The notes under the pieces: model-generated | The model's input: the letters and a program-made list of their open reading frames with translations, nothing else | The model's database searches: none | What the model was told of the DNA's origin: nothing | NCBI RefSeq assembly: GCF_032362555.1 | Contig: NC_083524.1 | Coordinates: forward strand, 110,001-174,000 | Source: Amyelois transitella | Lineage: Eukaryota > Arthropoda > Insecta > Lepidoptera > Pyralidae | Direction: 5' to 3' | DNA length: 64,000 bases | Part shown: positions 40,227 to 51,500 of the stretch, piece after piece | Position numbering within the stretch: position 1 is the first letter of the stretch | Layout of the letters: each line of letters begins with the position of its first letter | Program-made: the position numbers and the translations under genes

Positions 40227-40596
40227 AGGGGCTAAGTTATGATATTGTATTTTTTTCTTGTTTTAGTTTACCAAGGAACGAATCTCGGCGAAGGGAATGG
40301 CTACAAATAATTGGCATAGAAAATATCCGGCCGGGAACAAAAGACATCTACCTATGTGTGCTCAATGCACTTTGAAGAGAGTGCATTCAATAAAACTTTA
40401 AATATAGTTAGATGGAGAGATGATGCTATCCCAACAATATTTGCAAAGGTAAATAATGTGTCAATCTATTTTTTTTGGATCCAATGAAGTTATTTAAATT
40501 TTACCCTGTAACTGTTGACCGATTATTCTGATTACCATATACTTCACAATTTCTATTTTGACTGATATTATTATTTAGCATGACGTGTTGTGATTG

Positions 40597-40632
40597 TGAC
40601 AAAAGTACATGAAGTCTCATGTACTTTTGTCA
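40597..40632. repeat. Perfect hairpin, 16-bp arms, 4-nt loop
   Basis: The left arm TGACAAAAGTACATGA and right arm TCATGTACTTTTGTCA surround AGTC. It lies in intron 2 of the THAP locus. Confidence 0.85.
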
Positions 40633-41326
40633 ACTCATAGAAAACATAATAAGCCTTTTTTCTGCAATTTTGTTCTGATACTTACTAATTTTCTTATTTC
40701 AATTTTGACTGAAATGTATTTTTATATTAATCGGAACAAATTTTGTTCTAGTACTCACAAAATATCTTATAAAAAGTAGTCGCAGGCCTCCATAAAAAAA
40801 TTTTGAGTTGCAGGATGTCCACATTTTAATCTACCACAATCACTGGATTATCACAAACACTGGTGATGAGGCTGGTGGTGTGATGAGTGTTCCTTAATGT
40901 TATTATGATATTTTTCTTTACAATGTTATAAAATGAAAAGATGTGATTGTTTTTACATGAATAAGCTCTAAAACTACGGGTCCAATTATAAAAATTATTT
41001 TAATGCTAGAAAGCTGCGTTATCCCCAAGTAACTTATTATGTGTGTACCATGGGCAAAAGCGTGGGTGTCTGTTGGTGTACAATAAAAACTTTTTAGTTA
41101 CAAAAAAAATACTTATAGATTAACAATTTACCAAACATTTGAGTCCATGTTTCTATTTTACCTACCTATTATTACTTGTAACCATGTCATTTGTTAAATC
41201 TTCAATTTTTTTCTCTTTCAGGCAGACCATCCATCCCCATCTGCATTAATGGACATTACAACTACCACTGATCAACCACCAAACACCATTGATCAACCAT
41301 CATGCTCAAGTAATCCTCCACGATAA

Positions 41327-42224
41327 TGTTTATATTTTAAGATTTTATAAAAATAGAATTGCTACTTTGTTAGCAAACAACATAAAAGAACTGACGGGTT
41401 TACATTGTGGTAAACGATTCTTTACATTTCTTTACATTCTTTACATAATCTGTCAAAATCGACAGAATCATCAAATTTTTGTAATGATGATTCTGTGGAC
41501 GCAACACGTGATTTAAACTAAACCTTAGGTCTGTTTGTATTAGTGTTGAGGTATCTTGTGCCGAACTTGAGGAACACATTGTTATTTGTATTTATAGTCC
41601 ACTCAATAATAGTTTTATTAATTTCCTGAATGTAATAAATAAATAATAATAATTTTATTTATTTTTTCACAAAATTTTTACATTTGGTGCATGCAAGTAA
41701 CAGGGTTAACACTTATACTACTACTTTTAATAAAATAGGTAATTACTGTAAATTTTGTGAAGACTGGCGCTTGAAATAGGCTTAAACTGCCTGTCGTACA
41801 AGACACCAGGTCTCCACATCATAGATAAGGCTTCTATTATAATTTTAACAAATTGTGACATATATCTTTGAACTCAGTTCACACACATATAATTATATCT
41901 ATAGAACCGAGATGCTTGCGTTGGGTGTATAAGATAAACAATATAGGAACATACAATATAAAAAAAAAATATTTAAGGGCATACATAGGTACATATAGAC
42001 ACAAACGCATATATAAATATTCGTGCATAAGAAAGTGATTTTTTTTTCTTTATTTAAATTTATATTTCTCTTGCGTTGGGGAGCCTTATGCCTTATTTTT
42101 ATTTTATTTTATTTTTGTTAATATGTGTTTTGGTTTTTTTTTTCATTATTTTAATGGTGTCAAGAGGTGATCTATATCATATTCATTTAGATGGAGTAAA
42201 TAGTTAAATTACTTATCTTTTTCT
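41327..42224. other. AT-rich region between the THAP locus and the LINE copy
   Basis: Poly-A/T and low-complexity sequence, probably including decayed repeat DNA. No gene, hairpin or recognisable element. Confidence 0.4.
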
Positions 42225-43445
42225 TACTAAGATTGGTGTAAGGATGTTATCGTACCCCTATTCTATAAAGTCTATTGCTCATTCGTAGATCTGGAAAAGG
42301 CCTATGACAGAGTTAAGAGGAATGAATTTGGTCAGCACTTTCTATACATGGGGTGAGCAGTTTTTTAATACGAGCACTGAAATCCTTATATGAGGATTCG
42401 AGTGCTTGTGTCAGGATAAACGGAGCGCACACTGAGTGGTTTAAGATTGAGAAAGGCGTTAGGCAAGGATGTGTTGCGTCACCGCAACTGTTCTGTTCTG
42501 TGGCTGTTCAACCTATTTATGGATAGTTTGACAGATTTGAAAGAGCCTGAAATTGGTTTAAGGATGAATGAGTTACTAGACAAATGTCTGCTCTATGCCG
42601 ACGATCAGGTTATACTGGCGTCATTAGCGGAAGAATTACAGGAGATGGTAAACTGTATGCGTGAAGCTTTAAAAGAGAAAGGAATGAAAGTGAACGTAAG
42701 TAAAACTAAAACACTGGTTTTTGAAATGGAGAAAGAAATGACAGCATGTAATATTTTGATTGGAGGAGAAAAAGTTGAGCAAGTGAAAGAGTTTGTATAT
42801 CTAGGATCAAAGTTTACATCAGATGGCAAGTGTGATAGTGATATTGAAAGGAGAGTGAACGCGGGGAACATGGTGAATGGAGCTTTGCATGCCTTTATGA
42901 GCAGTCAGAAACTATCCAAAAAGGCTCGACTGGCCACAGCCAGTATAGGGGCGTGTTGGTCCCGACATTAATGTATGGGAGTGAAAGTTGGGTATGGCAA
43001 AAGAAGCACGAAAACAGAATAAATGCAGTGGAAAAGAGAGCTTAAGGAGTATGATGGGTGTGAAATTGAGTGACCGGATAAGGAACATCGTGATAAGGAA
43101 ATGTTGTGATGTGAAAGAAGATGTAGTTACAGGAATAGAAAAGGGTATGTTGAGATGGTTCGGTCATGTGGAGAGGATGAATGAAAGCGGGATGACTAAG
43201 CAGATATACAAGAAGAGTGTGGAGGGAAAGGTCGGAGTGGGAAGACCTAGACGAACGTATCTTGATCAAATTAAGGACGTCCTGGTAAAGGGTCAGGTCA
43301 AAAGTACCCGAAACCGCCGAGCTTGCATGAAGAGAGTTATGAATGCGGATGAAGCGAAAGAAGTACGCAGAGATCGTGGCAAGTGGAAAGAGGTAGTCTC
43401 TGCCTACCCCTCCCGAAAAGAGGCGTGATTTTATTTATGTATGTA
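42225..43445 (+). mobile_element. 5'-truncated, internally deleted copy of the RTE-like LINE
   Basis: It is closely related to 10845-12270 of the full-length LINE. It starts at the KDWCK codons and lacks about 210 bp that include the AGFRKGMGCTDQ region. Frame shifts split it into open pieces at 42447-42971 (with LLYADDQVILAS) and 42988-43428 (with MLRWFGHVERMNES and GRPRRTYLDQIKDV). It ends CTACCCCTCCCGAAAAGAGG with a short ATGT tail. Dead copy; it shows the family has moved repeatedly here. Confidence 0.85.
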
Positions 43446-43962
43446 ATTATATTTGATTTCCAAACACTTTATCAGAATGACATAGGTAATAGATACAATA
43501 TTGTTGGACCTTAGATTATAGCCAAGATAGTAAGGATTCCCGATGTAAATATTTTTTTTTTTTAATAAATTTAATTCGGAAATAAACATCTTAACTCACT
43601 CATCCATCGATAAAATATTATCGACTAAATGAACATCTCTAGTCCGCCATGTTTGTATCCGGGTTTGTTTATTTAGGTATGCAGGAAAAGTACATGCATA
43701 GGGCACTTCCATAGGATTGTTCTTCTGAGGTGTTACTACACTTTTTTTATGTCATTTACTTATCTTGCACTTGTCACTGTCATGTATGTCACAAAGGTTT
43801 TCGTTCAGTCAATTTCAAAAATTATTTTTGCGCCATAAAATCTTTATGATATATAACATTTTTTTTTATTCTAACTGTTATTACAATTATTATTCCCTAG
43901 ATAAACAGTTCAACCAACTGTAAGAGCCAAGTGGTTTATCGTGTTTGGTAAAATTATTCGCT
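43446..43962 (+). promoter_or_regulatory. Upstream region of RFC2
   Basis: About 500 bp of AT-rich DNA between the LINE relic and the RFC2 start codon; it should contain the promoter and 5' UTR. No core motif can be defended. Confidence 0.35.
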
Positions 43963-45660
43963 ATGACCGACGATGATGTTACAATCATGGAGGTGGATGA
44001 AGCCGAACCTAAACCATCAAAGATTAATAAACCTACCACAAAAAACACGTCTCACTTGCCTTGGATAGAGAAGTACAGGCCTCAAGTTTTTACTGACATA
44101 GTTGGCAATGAAGACACTGTGTCTCGTCTGGCTGTATTTGCACGGAGCGGCAATGCGCCGAATATCATTATTGCGGGCCCTCCCGGCGTTGGTAAAACAA
44201 CTACAATTTTGTGCTTAGCTCGGGCATTGCTGGGTCCTGCCTTCAAGGACGCAGTGTTGGAGCTAAACGCATCTAATGATAGAGGTATAGATGTCGTTCG
44301 TAATAAAATCAAGATGTTTGCACAACAAAAAGTAACTCTACCAGCTGGGATGCACAAGATTGTGATTCTGGACGAAGCAGACAGTATGACAGATGGCGCA
44401 CAGCAGGCTTTGCGAAGAACTATGGAGTTGTATTCCAGTACAACAAGATTTGCTCTGGCAGCCAACAACAGTGAGAAGATAATTGAACCTATTCAGTCTC
44501 GCTGTGCAGTACTGCGATATAGCAAACTCACTGATGCTCAAATACTGGCCAAGGTTTGTATTTTACTTTACACTTTAGTATCTTTGTCCAGCTTTAGGAC
44601 AAATAATTGTGCATTATTTTTTAGACAACAATTTCATATACATTTCAGAAACAAACAAAACCCAAAACTACAAAAAAAGATTTAGTTTCTGCCTACCCCT
44701 CCAGGAAAAAGGCATAATTTTTTTGTATGTATGTCCATGAGTAACATTTACTTAGTTTTGTTTTTGATAGTCATTTGTCATATTGTAGATAATTTCTTTT
44801 ATTTGTTACAGATTCTAGAAGTTTGCAAGAAAGAGAACCTATCATACACCGAAGAGGGTGTGAGTGCAGTGGTGTTCACAGCACAGGGTGACCTTCGCTC
44901 GGCACTCAATAACCTGCAGTCCACTGCGCAGGGCTTCGGCCACATCAGTCCAGATAATGTGTTCAAAGTGTGTGACGAGCCGCACCCTATGCTTGTCAAG
45001 AATATGTTGGAATCTTGTCTCAAGCAGGATATACACGCTGCTTACAAGGTGGGTTTCATTCCTTTTTCTGAAGAGGAGCTCAAAGAGTGTTCCTTATGGG
45101 TAAATACTCCTACTGACTCTTGTATAATTTGCATGATCATGCATGCATGATATTTCACAGTTACTTCAATATCTAATTTCCTGATCATTTACATCACCCT
45201 ACTATTTTACTTCAGATCTCTTATAAAATTAACTCTAACTGGTCTTGATGTTGCCATAAAGCAAAATAATTTCATTCACATCTTCACTAAAAAGGCAACT
45301 AAACTACCTAATAAATTAGATTTTTTAACTATCATTAGGAAACCATTGTTAATTATCAATTCCAATGATAGAGGTACCTAAGTAAGGGCTAGTCTGAAAT
45401 TATACCATTAATTGTTTCAGGTAATAGCCAATCTGTGCAAGTTAGGCTACGCGGCGGAGGACATAGTGAGCAACATATTCCGCGTGGTGAAGACACTGGA
45501 CGCCCCGGAGGAGACCCGCCTGGCGTGGGTGCGGGAGCTGGGGCTCACGCACATGCGCGTGGCGGACGGGCTCGCCGCGCCGCTGCAGCTGGCGGCCTTG
45601 TTGGCCAGGCTGTGTCGCGCTGCGGACCCCGCCAGCGCCAAGGATGATCCGTGCTGGTGA
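43963..45660 (+). CDS. RFC2: Replication factor C subunit 2 (RFC40), clamp-loader ATPase, complete
   Basis: Exons: 43963-44553, 44812-45048, 45421-45660; all introns are phase 0, giving 355 residues (human RFC2 is 354). The start is the ATG giving [15 protein letters not shown]. Walker A is GPPGVGKT at residues 72-79 and Walker B is ILDEAD ending at residue 140. The arginine-finger SRC box is at 179-181. Family signatures include [30 protein letters not shown] and [14 protein letters not shown]. The C-terminal collar helices follow ([32 protein letters not shown]). RFC2 belongs to the RFC pentamer that loads PCNA at primer ends, and to the Rad17, Ctf18 and Elg1 variants. Intron 1 holds a LINE tail fragment (about 44680-44735). 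The gene converges on the deaminase gene to the right. Very secure. Confidence 0.97.
44680..44735 (+). mobile_element. LINE 3' tail fragment in RFC2 intron 1
   Basis: TTTCTGCCTACCCCTCCAGG, AAAAAGGCATAATTTTTTTG and an ATGT tail match the 3' end of the RTE-like LINE. Only the last about 50 bp are present, typical of extreme 5' truncation. Confidence 0.6.
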
Positions 45661-45706
45661 TGACATTATTTCATGGCCGTAGTTTCATTTACCTTCTACT
45701 ACTACT

Positions 45707-45770
45707 ACTCATCTTTATTGTTTAAACATTTACCAGTCTCCTGGTAAATGTTTAAACAATAAAGATGAGT
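45707..45770. repeat. Perfect 30-bp-arm hairpin (4-nt loop) just 3' of RFC2
   Basis: Left arm 45707-45736, loop TCTC, right arm 45741-45770, with exact complementarity throughout. Because each arm contains the AATAAA context, both strands carry a poly(A)-type signal inside the stem (plus strand 45758-45763). It starts 46 bp after the RFC2 stop, so it probably lies in the 3' UTR. Confidence 0.9.
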
Positions 45771-46501
45771 CATGAGTGATGAAGTGTCTGGATTCCATTG
45801 AGGTGCTCAATGCAAATGACTTTTTATGGTGTACTCATATGCAGGGTTTCATATCTAAAATTAAGATATTATGTTTCCCTATTACCATTCTTTTTACTTA
45901 AACATTAACATTGAAATCATTGTAATCCAAGGTTTACCTTTTTTTTACTACTAGCTTTTCCCAGGCCCAACACACACACACAGACTTTTGGCATATATAT
46001 GTATGGATGTTATGTTGAACCTTTATATTAATTCCTTTAAAATCTATTAAAATATTTACCTGCTGTGTCAAACAAACCGTGTGATATTGTCAAGTATTTA
46101 AATTATATTTTGTAAGTAAATAAAACAATATGTTATTTGTATAAAATATTTGATTTATTTTTAATAATATTGATAACATTTTTTTTCTTAACATAATATC
46201 TTTATTCCAATCAAACATGTTCCATGAGACATGTATGTGCTTTTGTACAGCCTTTTCACTGATTGGTAAAAAAATATCAATATATAAATCTATAATTTTA
46301 GTGTTAATATCGCTTAAAGTGTTTTACACTTATCTAATACAACTGTTTTTTACCTAAAATTGATATTCTTTACAAGAAAAATGTACTAAAATAAAAATTT
46401 GTTTAACAGAACAAATTCGATTGGAAGTTAGACCTAGTTGTATATACACATGGTGTCAGTCCCCCGTGGAGTGTCGGGGGTGGCGGGGGGCGGGGGGCGG
46501 C
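45771..46501. other. Convergent 3' region between RFC2 and the deaminase gene
   Basis: AT-rich. TTTATT at 46201-46206 and near 46153 gives AATAAA on the minus strand for the deaminase. TAAATAAAACA near 46117 is an alternative plus-strand signal for RFC2. No other feature. Confidence 0.45.
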
Positions 46502-49476
46502 TCACCGACGGATCTCCAGCAACTTGTTGTGTTCCTCCATGAGGCTCTGTCACAAGAATGCTCAGTGACTATTTGGTAGTTTATAACTGTTTGTTAGGGC
46601 TAATCAGAAATACTAAACCGATCATGAAAGTTCTTTAACCGGTTAAAAGTTAAATTATATGTCGGTGAAAACTGCAGAGCCCTAATAAGCTGCTAGTTTT
46701 GTATGGAATAACAAACGACATGAGAGTACAAGAACAGATTTCGATTTAAAAGTAAGTACTTGTGACAGTTCATAACATATGCACTGGTGAGTGCAAAACG
46801 CCAACAAATAATTTCCAGTTATAAATATTATATACAAAAAAAATTGGTCTGGAATGTATTTTCACTGTTCCTCACTCAGGCAGTCGGAGCCGGGGGTTGC
46901 TAGTGGATGATCCGCTGCTCCTCCACCGGCGTCTCCCCGATCAGCTTCTGATGCTCGCAGCTCAGCGCCTGGACCACACACACATGTACCGACCGGCCTC
47001 TGACCAGCAACCCCCGACCGATGTTAGTGATGGCGAGAAAGTTAGTTGTGTACCTTACGGTCACAGGCAAGATGTTCAGGAGAGATGGAAATGGATACGA
47101 GAGTTTGCGTAACTTACGATTGCAGGCACAAGAGGCAATGGCAGACAAGAACACGCGGGCGTGCATCAGCTGAACTAGTTGTTGGTGACAGGAATTATTA
47201 ACATGCTTTGATGATTTGATGCATGACTTTCAAAGGTGATACTTTCATACAATAGTTTTTCCGTTATGTACATACATACATAAAATCACGCCTCTTTCCC
47301 GGATGGGTAGGCAGAGACTACCTCTTTCCACTTGCCACGATCTCTGCATATTTCCTTCGCTTCATCCACATTCATAACTCTCTTCATGCAAGCTCGGCGG
47401 TTTCGGGTTTCCGGTTTCCGTTATGTACCTACATTTTTATTTTTATAATATTTTTTATATTAATAAAAATGTACATATTGTAAAGCGCAATTATCGGACT
47501 AAATAAGTACTAATTATCTGCCGCTCAACCATTGGCTACTACAACATGCATCCAATCGATCATTGATTTAATTCTTATGTATCAAAAGAGTATGAAATTA
47601 TTTTGGAAGCAATCATTGAAGATATGGTTAATAGAGAAAAGAGCTCTCTCCGTACCTTGAAGTACTTGACAGTCTTGACGCGCAGCTCCAGCGTGGCGTC
47701 CTCGTCGCAGATGAACAGCGCCTGCGCATGCTGCTGGAAGGCGGACACCGTCCACATGTGGTTGACGCCCTCCTCCACCGCCTTCGCCAGCGCTAGGGCC
47801 TTGTGGGCGCCCGTGATGAGGATCATCACCTGTACAAATAATAGGCTGTCACTACTTGCACTGCTGAAAACTAATGAATTGGTACCTATCGGAGAAGGTT
47901 TCTGAGGTAGTTAGTTAATTCTGAAGCAAGAAATGAGGAAAATTTGTTTAACGTTCCATTAAATACACGTTGACCGATCGGCCGATGCAATTTTGCAGGG
48001 AAGAGTCCCGCGTTCACAGTTAGCAGTTAAATAATAATGGTTCGGCCTACAATTATCACTTGGTCCAGTTAACTCGAGTTCTGGAGTAAAGTTTTTAAAT
48101 TCTTATACGGCATCGACTCACCTCTTTAGCATCCATGACGGTGCCAACGCCGACCGTCAGCGCCTGCTTGGGCACTTTGCTCAGGTCGTTCCCGAAGAAC
48201 CTCTTGTTGGCCTCCAGCGTGTCGTAGGCCAGAGACTTGACCCTGGTGCGGGACACGAGCGAGGAGCCCGGCTCGTTGAAGGCGATGTGTCCGTCCGGGC
48301 CGATGCCGCCTGGTCGAATTCAAATGATCAATAATGGCTACCTATATGTAAAAAGTTCAAATGTGTGACGAGGTCGATTTTAAGTAAGAGTTAGTCTGTT
48401 TCATCCTGGCGCTAGTCTTAGTAACACCATCCACTTTTTAGAGAGTATTTTCTGAATTTGATAAGTCAGGTTTTGATCTGACCTCTGCAATCTTTGGACC
48501 CAACTCATGTCGATGTTGTTTACAGATCCAGTGGTCTGAATGCGGAGGTTTCCCCACGATGTATACCCTCAACGCTTCGATGGATTAGTATGGATTGCAA
48601 AAAATCAGAACCTATAAACAAGTGAACCCCGCCGGCCGCCGCGATCAGGTCCTCGAAGCGCTGGCACTCCGCCACCAGGTCGGGCGCGTTGCCGTCCAGC
48701 ACATGCGCGTTCGCGGGGTCGATGTCCACGTGCTTGAAGAACTCGTTCCACATGTAGTAGTGGTACGACTCGGGGTGCTCCCGCGGGAGACCTGCAATGA
48801 CGGGAAATGAAGAATCAAGACCATATTCAGTATGGTTTATTGTATTATCATAACTGCCTCTTGAGTTTGATTAGTCTCATGCTCTCTCATCTTTTTGTGG
48901 TGTGGTGTTGCACCCACCACCAATATGCTAAGTCCGCGTTCTAACATTGCTACACTGCGTCTGGTCTCAAACATCCTCAATTTTAAGTCCACGGTAATGG
49001 TTCTTCTAAGGAATGTTGGCTTTAATCGAGGTCTTTGAAGGGCGCTTATCAAGTCCTATTGGAGGAGATTGGTACTACCAGACTTTAGACTAAAGACTCC
49101 TTTGCTGCTTTCTCTTTTTATTAAGTTTGCTGCGTATTAGGCACTTATTAAGATTTAAAATAATTTGTATTTATAACATGTCCTAAATATTAATTAACCA
49201 ACTCAACCTGCGCAAATGCTAGCAGAAAATATAGTTACAAAAATACGTACCAACATACTCGTCCATATTGAAAGTGGTGACATATTTGAAGGAAATACGG
49301 CCCTCCTTGTAGAAGTCTATGAGCCTGCGGTACATTCCCAGCGGGGTCCCGCCGGTGGGGAGCCCCAGCACGAAGTGTCTGCCGGGCCCCGGCGCGAACT
49401 GTGTGACGCGCTGCAGCACGAACCGCGCCGCCCAGTCCGAGACCTTCGCCGCGTCTTCCAGAATTATCATCCGCAT
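46502..49476 (-). CDS. GNPDA1: Glucosamine-6-phosphate deaminase (GNPDA/Oscillin), with two candidate last exons
   Basis: Exons (minus): 49251-49476, 48612-48791, 48122-48309, 47656-47829, then either 46900-46968 (proximal) or 46502-46546 (distal). The protein is 278 or 270 residues. The start [19 protein letters not shown] matches GNPDA. Substrate loop [10 protein letters not shown] is at residues 38-47. The catalytic Asp72 lies in NMDEYVG, and [17 protein letters not shown] supplies Asp141, His143 and Glu148 at the same positions as E. coli Nag[21 protein letters not shown] follows. The enzyme converts glucosamine-6-phosphate to fructose-6-phosphate and ammonia in the cytosol, opposing the hexosamine branch that feeds chitin. 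Both last exons are phase 0 and fit the family tail ([14 protein letters not shown] or [18 protein letters not shown]). The exon 2 donor is a weak GTTCTG beside a SINE remnant. Confidence 0.95.
47270..47415 (-). mobile_element. LINE 3' fragment in the deaminase intron
   Basis: Plus-strand ACATAAAATCACGCCTCTTT, GGTAGGCAGAGACTACCTCT, CGATCTCTGCATATTTCC and CATGCAAGCTCGGCGGTTTC are the reverse of the last codons and tail of the LINE. It lies between exon 4 and the candidate last exons. Confidence 0.7.
48448..48590. mobile_element. SINE remnant beside the deaminase exon 2 donor
   Basis: AGTCAGGTTTTGATCTGACC, TCTGCAATCTTTGG and GGTTTCCCCACGATGT match blocks of the second tRNA-SINE family (copy at 23206-23580). 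It is diverged and lies about 20 bp from exon 2. Confidence 0.5.
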
Positions 49477-51500
49477 CTTGGTTTAAAAACTAAAACGTAG
49501 GGACAGATTGTTAAAAAAGGAAACGTGCTTTCTGGTTTTGCAAGAAGGTAAATCACACTTTGAGTTGCGTAAGTTTGGTTGTCGTTTGTGTAAAACTTTA
49601 TTGGTTTCTCAGATCTGACCGCGGTAGCTTTTTCTGGTAGGTAAATACCTACCTAACCCTAACACAGATGCAATTGAAAAAATCGAATTATAACTATCAA
49701 ATATTGGCCCCTAGTCTTATTCCGTATGCTTCTGATTGCTCAAGTTTCATCTGTCAATAAGCAGTAATTATCTATCAATTCAATGGATGTCCCACTTTTA
49801 AGAAACAATGATAACAGGTCAATACGCCCGCCGCGTAGTGTTATCTGCTAGTGTTTGTATGTTTGTTTGTACTGCACTCGCCGTTGCGGTCATTGTATCC
49901 CGTCGCTATCAATTACTTTGATATCAAATTACCAACAAGCAGTTTACCACAAAAAATATTACACTTCATCCATTACCAAGTCAGAGTGCCGTGTGGTCCC
50001 CAGTATTTTTAAAGACCAAGTGAAGGCGACTAAGGGACATTTCATGTAGATAATGCGAGTTAAGCGGCTATTACCATATTTCAATATGTCCAATGCATTA
50101 AAATCTTAGATACCTATGTAGATAGCTCAGACGGGATGTGCTTCGTGGAAAAACCTTATAGACCTTATCTTTTGTCAAAGAGCGCGCAGAGAGGTGAGGA
50201 ATAACGCCAGCACCAAGAAGACCAGCAATTCAGAATCAGAAGATATGCAGTGCAGTACAATAAACTACATACAATGACCTCAATGCAACGATTTGGCCTT
50301 GGGTTGTGGCTCCAATGCGTTATTGGTGAAAACATAAAATCTTTTAGCAGTAGGAATTTGTGGTTGAATAGTTTGGGCTGGGTATTCTTCTGTTCAGAAT
50401 GTGCCACTGCCACCTCAACTCCCAGACTAACTGCTTAGCAGTCGAGTAAAAATTTAAACTAGTTCCGCAAAACTTGTACTTGCCAATTAATTAAACTAAA
50501 CGAACAACATTAACTACAAAAAATATTTTGAAAAATCAAATCAACCTTCCGCAGAAACGTACAGTGAAAGTCATTCCTATTGCACGTGCAATTCACCACA
50601 AATAAGTATACCTAGTTTGCATGTCCAGCATGATCTAAACATGAGATTTAAGTTCTCCCTTCACTGCAGTCGGGTAAAAATTGAGGTGAACTTTATGTTT
50701 TCGTCGATGTCAGGCAGGTATCGAGTGTTTTTAGCGGAGCAATAACCTGATTCAGAGGTCACTCACCTTTTACTGTCTCCGACTCGAGCGACGAATGTCT
50801 GGCTCGGATATATTTTTTGTTTAAGTGCAGTTTTTCAAGGTTTAACTATAAAGAAATACGTATTTCGTAAAATAATATAGTCGGCCGACGTGTCTTCTCA
50901 ACCCGCCGGTTCGTAAGCTACTGTCCTGGCCTGTCTGAATGAAATACGATGCGATAACGTAATTGTCAACACTGACAGCAGTGCAATGTGTTGCCATGCC
51001 AATGTTGGTATCTGAGGTGAAGGTTGGTAGCGTACTGCGAAGATGCAATTTGCTGGATGATTACCACAACGTTTTATAGAACCGTTCAAATAATAAGGCA
51101 GTTTATTAGCAGGCCTGCTCAAAACTCGTCCTGCTATATGACGTCGTGGTAAGCCTCCTGGTGGTAAATGAAATAAATAAAACGTCACCCTTCACACGAT
51201 GATAAGAAAGACTACCTAGTATTTGGTAATCACTTTTGTTATATTTAAATATCGATCCTTCTAACCATCTTAAAAAAGTAGGTATTATGTTCTGCTGTAT
51301 CATTATCAGTGCAGTGTCCTATCTTCTCTTGCCCAAGGTACTTACTGTCCGTAGATATCTTTGCAGCTGTGTTAACTCGTTACTCCCATTCCAGCAGTCT
51401 TATTTTGATATTAACTTCAGAAAATAAAGCTGTATGAAGTATACAGGAGGTTATATTCTAAGCACGATTTCACGAAATCGTAAAAAAAACATCAAAACAA
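49477..51500. other. Upstream region of the deaminase gene, no gene seen
   Basis: It presumably holds the deaminase promoter; a TTTTAG acceptor-like site just before the start codon could mark a 5'-UTR intron. The rest has no coding signal on either strand. Confidence 0.4.

Larger units (their letters stand above)
39268..41326 (+). pseudogene. Small THAP-domain (C2CH zinc finger) locus with one frame shift
   Basis: Exons: 39268-39335, 40267-40448, 41222-41326. Exon 1 reads MKYSIAYCGLCQSKNRPN LTFH, giving the C-x2-C pair and the FH that precedes the conserved P. Exon 2 reads RLPRNESRRREWLQIIGIEN then IRPGTKDIYL. It continues one base out of frame as CSMHFEESAFNK and RWRDDAIPTIFAK, which supplies the conserved Cys, His and the C-terminal AxP-like motif of THAP domains. 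Exon 3 reads ADHPSPSALMDITTTTDQ and stops. All three junctions have GT/AG signals. The shift sits in a TGTG run near 40355, so a sequence error is possible. THAP domains bind DNA and derive from, or gave rise to, P-element-like transposases. With no transposase seen, this is a small host-type THAP gene or its relic. Confidence 0.6.

Noticed and set aside
43945-43962. An upstream start for RFC2 adding MVKLFA-like residues
   Set aside because: The first codon would be TTG. The ATG at 43963 gives a normal N-terminus and length.
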